DNA of 64,000 nucleotides from Actibacterium atlanticum (GTDB lineage Bacteria; Pseudomonadota; Alphaproteobacteria; Rhodobacterales; Rhodobacteraceae), in assembly GCF_000671395.1 (NCBI RefSeq), contig NZ_AQQY01000011.1, positions 18,783 through 82,782 on the forward strand, given 5' to 3'. The position numbers were made by a program, and so were the translations under genes. This document shows, piece after piece, positions 59,539 through 64,000 of this stretch. Position 1 is the first letter of the stretch, and every line of letters begins with the position of its first letter. The notes under the pieces are model-generated. The model made no database searches. It was not told the origin of the DNA and saw nothing but the letters and a program-made list of their open reading frames with translations.

Positions 59539-61858
59539 TGCAGTCGATGCGGTCACCGGAGAGGTATTCCGGAATGGCTGGAGCCGCATCCGAGGCTCGA
59601 TGCAGGGGCTTCATGTCGCCAAACAGAGCCAGCTTGTGCGCGCGGCTGCAGGGCACCGGCCGGCGGTCTTCAAAGCGATCCGGGGCGGGGGGACGCACAA
59701 CAAATCGCAGCTGATGAACCAGCTCGATTACCTCACCACCAAATCCACGCATATCGTGGATTCGAGCGGGTTCCTGGATGGCAAGTCAAAGCTCGAGGCG
59801 AAGGACATCAAGGACCTCACCGAGCGCTTTGCCAAGCGGTGGGATGCGGGCTTCAAACCCAAGCTCGGGCAGACCACCCACATGCTCATGTCTTTCCCCA
59901 TCGGCACGCGGGGTGAGGATGTGCGCGACATCGCGACGGATGTGGCCGAGCGGTTCTTCCAGACCGATGAGGGGCATTTCGACTACATCATTGCTGTGCA
60001 CGAGGACCGCGATCACCCCCATGCGCATCTGGTGCTGAACCGCCGCTCGCAGGAAGGCGAGTTCTTCTACCTCGGGCGCAACCACCGCTTCAACTATGAC
60101 GACTTCCGCCTCGCTATGGTCGAGGAGGCCGAAAAGTACGGCGTGCGCCTGGAGGCCACGCGCCGGGTGGATCGGGGTGTTGTGCACTACCCGGCCCGGA
60201 CCAGCGAGGTCTATGCGGCGAAAGAAGAGGGGCGCGCACCCCGCGAGCGCGAACGCGTGGGCACCGACCTGACGCGGACGCTGGCGGAGATCGCCAATGC
60301 CAGAACTGTCTACCACTCGCTCGCCACCGAAGCCTCCCGGGAGGCCCGCGAGGATATTGCGGCCGCGCTCTTCCGCGCGGGCGAGGTGCTGGCGCGCGGC
60401 GGACAGTTGGACCGAACAGGAGATGTGTATATGGCCGAGTATCAAAGTTTCGAGGATCTGAGAAGCCTCTATGCGGAGAAGCTCGCGCGAGTGCAGGGCA
60501 TGATCGCAGAGAAATCCGACGCGGAACGTCCCGTTCTGGAAAAGCGCCTCATCGAGATCCAGACGCAGGTCCAGCACATGCAGCCGCTCGGATTACGTTC
60601 GAGCACGTTGTCTGAGGCGCCATCGGAGGGCGGGGTCTACTCAGAGGCAAACATCCAAGAGAGCCAGTTGGAGCGCCTCGCCGAGCCACGCCTTCGCTCA
60701 CGGATCGATGGTGCTCTGCGGGGCACCGGGATCAGCACATCGGAAATGGTGGCCCGGATCGAAACCGGGGCGTCAAATGCAGCGCTCGAGCATCAATGGA
60801 TCGCCAATGATCTCTCCAAGGTGGCCGAGGCGCGCGATCTGAACCTCGAGCGCCGCGTCGATTTGGAACAGGCGCGTGACATCCTGAATGACGTGCATGT
60901 CGAGCTTGGCACGCTGTTGGAGCGGGAAAACGTGCTGCGCCGGGATGGCGTCATGGAAGCGGAACCGGTCAGCGAGCAGTTCCACTATCACGAGGACGCG
61001 GTCCGGGCGATGGAAGGGACAATCCGTCAGGAGATGCGCGCCGAGGGTCTGACAACGCAGCAGATCGAGGATCGGGAGTGGGAGGTGGTCTCACGGGCAG
61101 AGCGCCGGATCGAGGCGGAGCAGCGCGCGTATCTGGAGGCACATCCGGAGCTGCTCGCACGCCCTGGCGATGTGATCGACCGGTCTGAGCCCTACAAGGA
61201 GACCATCACCGATGTGGCCCGCGCCAGCGAGATCACCCGCGAGGTCGACCGGATCATGGAGGTACGCGACCTCCGCACGTCCGTTGCGGATGCTGTCGCA
61301 GATGACTTGCGCGCGCGCTATCCGGACATGCCGTCCCACCTCACCCGTGGGCTCGGCGCGACCTATGCGGCCGTCGCCGAGATACGCGACACGGAGGCCA
61401 TCAATCAGGTCCGCCGCGAAACCGTGATGCGCGAGGGGCTTGGGGTTGGCACCCGCGACGAAGTTCTCGCGGCTCGCGATGAAACTGCGCCGCTGTCTGA
61501 ACGTTCCGACCGCATCGCAGACGAGATTGTGCGTGTCCTGGATCATGAGCGGGCGGGAGAGTTGTCCGCGCCCTTCGAGACCGAGGCGGAGCGGGACGCT
61601 TTCCGCGAGGAGATCGCGCGGGTGCTAGACGACCGCCAATTGGGCCGGCTCACTTCCGGCGATGCCGATGCGCTGGACAAGGTTCTCGAGGACCGTCTCG
61701 ACCGGCTCTATGTGGCCAAGGTCTACCTGCAATCGGATGCCGCGACGGCCAACACCGAGGCCTTGCGCCAGGTGGTCGATGAACTTGCCGACGCCGAATA
61801 CGAAAAGCACCGCGCGACAGACGTGGATGGCGAAACCGAGAGGGGTCAGGTCCATTGA
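59525..61858 (+). CDS. VirD2-like relaxase (MOB-P type)
   Basis: ATG 59525 lies inside the accessory gene end; a TTG two codons earlier is possible. The 777-residue protein has an N-terminal relaxase domain (about 1-230) with a candidate catalytic Tyr (QLDYLTTKS) and the His-rich motif H159-EDRD-H164-PHAH (H166, H168). That motif coordinates the metal that positions DNA for nicking. The rest (230-777) is long, charged and helical, with repeated acidic/arginine stretches. It would nick oriT and lead the strand into a recipient cell. It overlaps the coupling-protein gene by four bases. Confidence 0.9.
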   Translation: MRLNDAVDAVTGEVFRNGWSRIRGSMQGLHVAKQSQLVRAAAGHRPAVFKAIRGGGTHNKSQLMNQLDYLTTKSTHIVDSSGFLDGKSKLEAKDIKDLTERFAKRWDAGFKPKLGQTTHMLMSFPIGTRGEDVRDIATDVAERFFQTDEGHFDYIIAVHEDRDHPHAHLVLNRRSQEGEFFYLGRNHRFNYDDFRLAMVEEAEKYGVRLEATRRVDRGVVHYPARTSEVYAAKEEGRAPRERERVGTDLTRTLAEIANARTVYHSLATEASREAREDIAAALFRAGEVLARGGQLDRTGDVYMAEYQSFEDLRSLYAEKLARVQGMIAEKSDAERPVLEKRLIEIQTQVQHMQPLGLRSSTLSEAPSEGGVYSEANIQESQLERLAEPRLRSRIDGALRGTGISTSEMVARIETGASNAALEHQWIANDLSKVAEARDLNLERRVDLEQARDILNDVHVELGTLLERENVLRRDGVMEAEPVSEQFHYHEDAVRAMEGTIRQEMRAEGLTTQQIEDREWEVVSRAERRIEAEQRAYLEAHPELLARPGDVIDRSEPYKETITDVARASEITREVDRIMEVRDLRTSVADAVADDLRARYPDMPSHLTRGLGATYAAVAEIRDTEAINQVRRETVMREGLGVGTRDEVLAARDETAPLSERSDRIADEIVRVLDHERAGELSAPFETEAERDAFREEIARVLDDRQLGRLTSGDADALDKVLEDRLDRLYVAKVYLQSDAATANTEALRQVVDELADAEYEKHRATDVDGETERGQVH

Positions 61859-63867
61859 GCGCCTCCATGGGAAAGGTGCGGATCGCCACGGGTGTCTTGC
61901 TCGTGACGCTGGTGACCGCCGCGATAGGCTACACCATCGCCTCGGCGGTGCTGACCTACCAGGATCTCGGCTTCGGGGCCGAGTTCGACTTTGCTTATAT
62001 CGCGCAGAACTATCTGGCGATTCTCGATCGCCGCCCCGAGGATGCCCAGCTCATCCATCTGATCATCGGCAGCTTTGCCGCCGCCGGCATGATGCTGAGC
62101 CTCGCCCTGTCAGGGTCCGCCCTGACACGCTTTGGCCAGACCCATTGGCAGACCGCGCGCGAGATGAAGGCCAATGGCTTCTTCGGGGCCCCCGGGACCG
62201 GGTTCATCCTCGGCAAACTCGGCTCTCCTAAATCCCGCGCGAAGTACATCTGCTCGAAGGTCTTCCCACACGCGCTGATCGTGGCCCCCACGGGTCGCGG
62301 CAAGACCACGGGCTTTGTCATTCCGAACCTGCTGACCTGGCAAGGCTCCGCCGTGACGCTCGATGTGAAGGGCGAGTGTTTCGAGGCCACGGCCCGGCAC
62401 CGCGCCGCCCAAGGTGACAAGGTCTATCGCTTTGCCCCTACCGATTGGGAGGGCAAGCGCACGCATCGCTACAATCCGCTCCTGCGCATCTTCGAACTGA
62501 AAGACCCCGCGCGCCAGCAAATGGAATTGCAGCTCCTCGCGACGCTGTTCCTGCAGAGCGACAATGACCGGGTGCAGGGCCTTCTCAAAGGCGGGATCGA
62601 TCTCTTCGTGGCGGCAGGGCTCTTGGCCTTCCAGCGCAAGCGTCCGACCTTGGGCGAGATCTACCGCATCGCCGCCTCGGGCGGGAACAAGCAAAAGGAG
62701 TATTTCGCACGGGGTCATGAGGTGGAGAACAGGGCCGCCAAGCTGATCTTCACGCGGCTTGCCTCAACCAACAACGACACGCTGACCTCCTACGTTTCGC
62801 TTTTGATGACCTCGGGGCTCGATCAATGGCAGAACCCAGCCATTGATGAAGCGACGGCGGTGTCGGACTTTGATTTCCGCACGATCCGCAAGAAGCCCTT
62901 CTCGGTCTATCTCGTTGTCCAGCCGTTGATGGTGAAGCCACTGGCGCCCCTGATCCGCCTCTTCTTCTCCGATCTTCTCTCCGCCATGCAGGAAAAGGAC
63001 CCCGGGCCGGATGAGCCGTGGCCCGTGATGATCATGCTCGACGAGTTCAACCGTTTGGGGAAGATGCCCATCGTGGTCGAGAGCATCGAAACCCTGCGGA
63101 CCTATCGCGGCCACCTGGCAGTGGTCACCCAGACCATCCCCGCCCTCGATGAAATCTATGGTGAGAACACCCGCCGTGCCCTGCAAGGCAACGCTGGTGT
63201 AAAGCTCTACTTGACGCCCTCCGACGAAAAAACCGTCGAGGAGCTGAGCAAGGCTGTCGGCAAGACCACGAAAACCGTGGTCACCCGCTCGCAGTCTATC
63301 GGCAAGAACCCCTTCGAGGGCCGCAGCCAGTCGACCCGAACGGAAGAAAGCTCGCTGCTCCCCGAAGATGAGGCGCGCCGCCTGCCGCTCGACGAGATCG
63401 TCATGGTGATCGATGCGCAAATGCCGGTCCGCGCAAAACGGATCCAGTATTTTGATGATCGGCTGTTCAAGGCGATCCACGCGGCTCAGACGGGCGAGTT
63501 GCCGTTTCCGCAGCCTGGGGGAGGGGGGCCGCAGGGCAATCTGCCGCCGAGTATGCGCGCCATGCCGATGACACCGCCACCGAACGGGTCAAGCGGACCC
63601 GGGGCCGACGCGGAGGGTGTACGCCAGGCTGCTGATGGCAAACCGTCAGGGAAAACTGATGTCGCTCCAAAGAAGACCGCGCCTGTCGTTCAAGCTGTGA
63701 TCGCCGAGGAACAGCGACAGATGGAGATGGATTTTGAGGGCCTGGTCGCGGATGCCGAGACAGTGGGGGTGGATGATGACGCGCAGATGCGCTCTGCCGT
63801 TGATGGCTTGGACGATATGGAAGCGATGCTGCAGGAGGAGGGTGGCAAAAAGCCAATTCACCGGTAG
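61855..63867 (+). CDS. VirD4/TraG-type coupling protein
   Basis: A TTG overlapping the relaxase stop is the first start; ATG 61867 is an alternative. The 670-residue protein has two N-terminal membrane helices (about 8-30 and 65-90), Walker A APTGRGKTT (144-152), Walker B-like VMIMLDEFNRLG (D396, E397) and the C-terminal ATPase pattern with QGNAGVKLYLTPSDEKT. It links the relaxosome to a type IV secretion channel. The C-terminus is Pro/Gly-rich then acidic. No secretion genes are in the window; they may follow to the right. Confidence 0.92.
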   Translation: MSASMGKVRIATGVLLVTLVTAAIGYTIASAVLTYQDLGFGAEFDFAYIAQNYLAILDRRPEDAQLIHLIIGSFAAAGMMLSLALSGSALTRFGQTHWQTAREMKANGFFGAPGTGFILGKLGSPKSRAKYICSKVFPHALIVAPTGRGKTTGFVIPNLLTWQGSAVTLDVKGECFEATARHRAAQGDKVYRFAPTDWEGKRTHRYNPLLRIFELKDPARQQMELQLLATLFLQSDNDRVQGLLKGGIDLFVAAGLLAFQRKRPTLGEIYRIAASGGNKQKEYFARGHEVENRAAKLIFTRLASTNNDTLTSYVSLLMTSGLDQWQNPAIDEATAVSDFDFRTIRKKPFSVYLVVQPLMVKPLAPLIRLFFSDLLSAMQEKDPGPDEPWPVMIMLDEFNRLGKMPIVVESIETLRTYRGHLAVVTQTIPALDEIYGENTRRALQGNAGVKLYLTPSDEKTVEELSKAVGKTTKTVVTRSQSIGKNPFEGRSQSTRTEESSLLPEDEARRLPLDEIVMVIDAQMPVRAKRIQYFDDRLFKAIHAAQTGELPFPQPGGGGPQGNLPPSMRAMPMTPPPNGSSGPGADAEGVRQAADGKPSGKTDVAPKKTAPVVQAVIAEEQRQMEMDFEGLVADAETVGVDDDAQMRSAVDGLDDMEAMLQEEGGKKPIHR

Positions 63868-64000
63868 GGCGGTGGGCATGGTCTGACGGTCATAGAGGGC
63901 GGGAAGCGGTCATTCACTGCACTTGGCGCCAAGGTCTGCTACGCGGATATTCTGTTGAAAAACTCACCCTTGATCGAGGCCGAAGTCACTGATTCAATTT

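Overview
The window looks like part of a large, mobilisable, GC-rich alphaproteobacterial plasmid, most likely from the Roseobacter/Rhodobacteraceae group. The reasons are a complete repA-repB-repC replication and partition cassette with repABC-type parS palindromes and an antisense RNA, together with VirD2-like relaxase and VirD4-like coupling-protein genes. Many of the proteins belong to families common on rhodobacteral extrachromosomal elements (ArdC, DUF736, DUF2493, DUF3768, a strawberry-notch-type methylase/helicase, and a SHP/diheme cytochrome module). No rRNA, tRNA, intact insertion sequence or CRISPR array was seen.

Region 1 (1-28.6 kb) is a copper and envelope redox island. A truncated CopA ATPase gene and copZ diverge from two inverted CueR-like promoters. 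A minus-strand run of 11 genes (10336 to 2122) encodes an L,D-transpeptidase, four cytochromes c (one a Met-rich c'-type), two multicopper oxidases, a DsbA/ScsC-like oxidoreductase, DUF3047 and DUF411 proteins and a small His-containing membrane protein. Divergent to it, behind a 19-bp-spaced MerR-type promoter, lie a DUF2933 protein, a lipoprotein, an ScsB/DsbD-like reductase and a second L,D-transpeptidase. Next comes a minus-strand cluster: response regulator, histidine kinase, SHOCT protein, then ccmF-ccmG-ccmH-ccmI. A plus-strand series follows: Met/His-rich EF-hand protein, DUF302 protein, rhodanese, Met-rich multicopper oxidase, TVP38 protein, Lgt and a second CPC-type metal ATPase. Together these would oxidise, chaperone and export copper, repair periplasmic thiols, and supply haem-attachment and lipoprotein-maturation capacity for the secreted proteins.

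Region 2 (28.6-33 kb) is the repABC replicon, with three parS-like palindromes, a DnaA box and a well-formed antisense RNA gene between repB and repC. Region 3 (33-39.7 kb) is plasmid housekeeping: a RES/Xre-type toxin-antitoxin pair, ArdC antirestriction protein, DUF3768, a long ParB-domain protein and several unrecognised plasmid genes.

Region 4 (39.8-48.6 kb) holds a small mer-like operon without merA in the window (merR, two MerT-like proteins and a GDCCVxC protein), a DUF4405 membrane protein, an EF-hand protein and divergent PepSY proteins. It also holds a two-component system, a fused cytochrome b561/diheme c protein followed by SHP and DHC cytochromes, and a CDF metal exporter.

Region 5 (48.8-64 kb) is the conjugation side: a 1420-residue methylase/helicase, a tandem DUF736 protein, a DUF4143 ATPase preceded by four 22-bp-spaced iterons, DUF2493, and a strongly structured noncoding stretch that is a good oriT candidate. 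It ends with the relaxosome accessory, relaxase and coupling-protein genes. Any type IV secretion genes would lie beyond the right edge.
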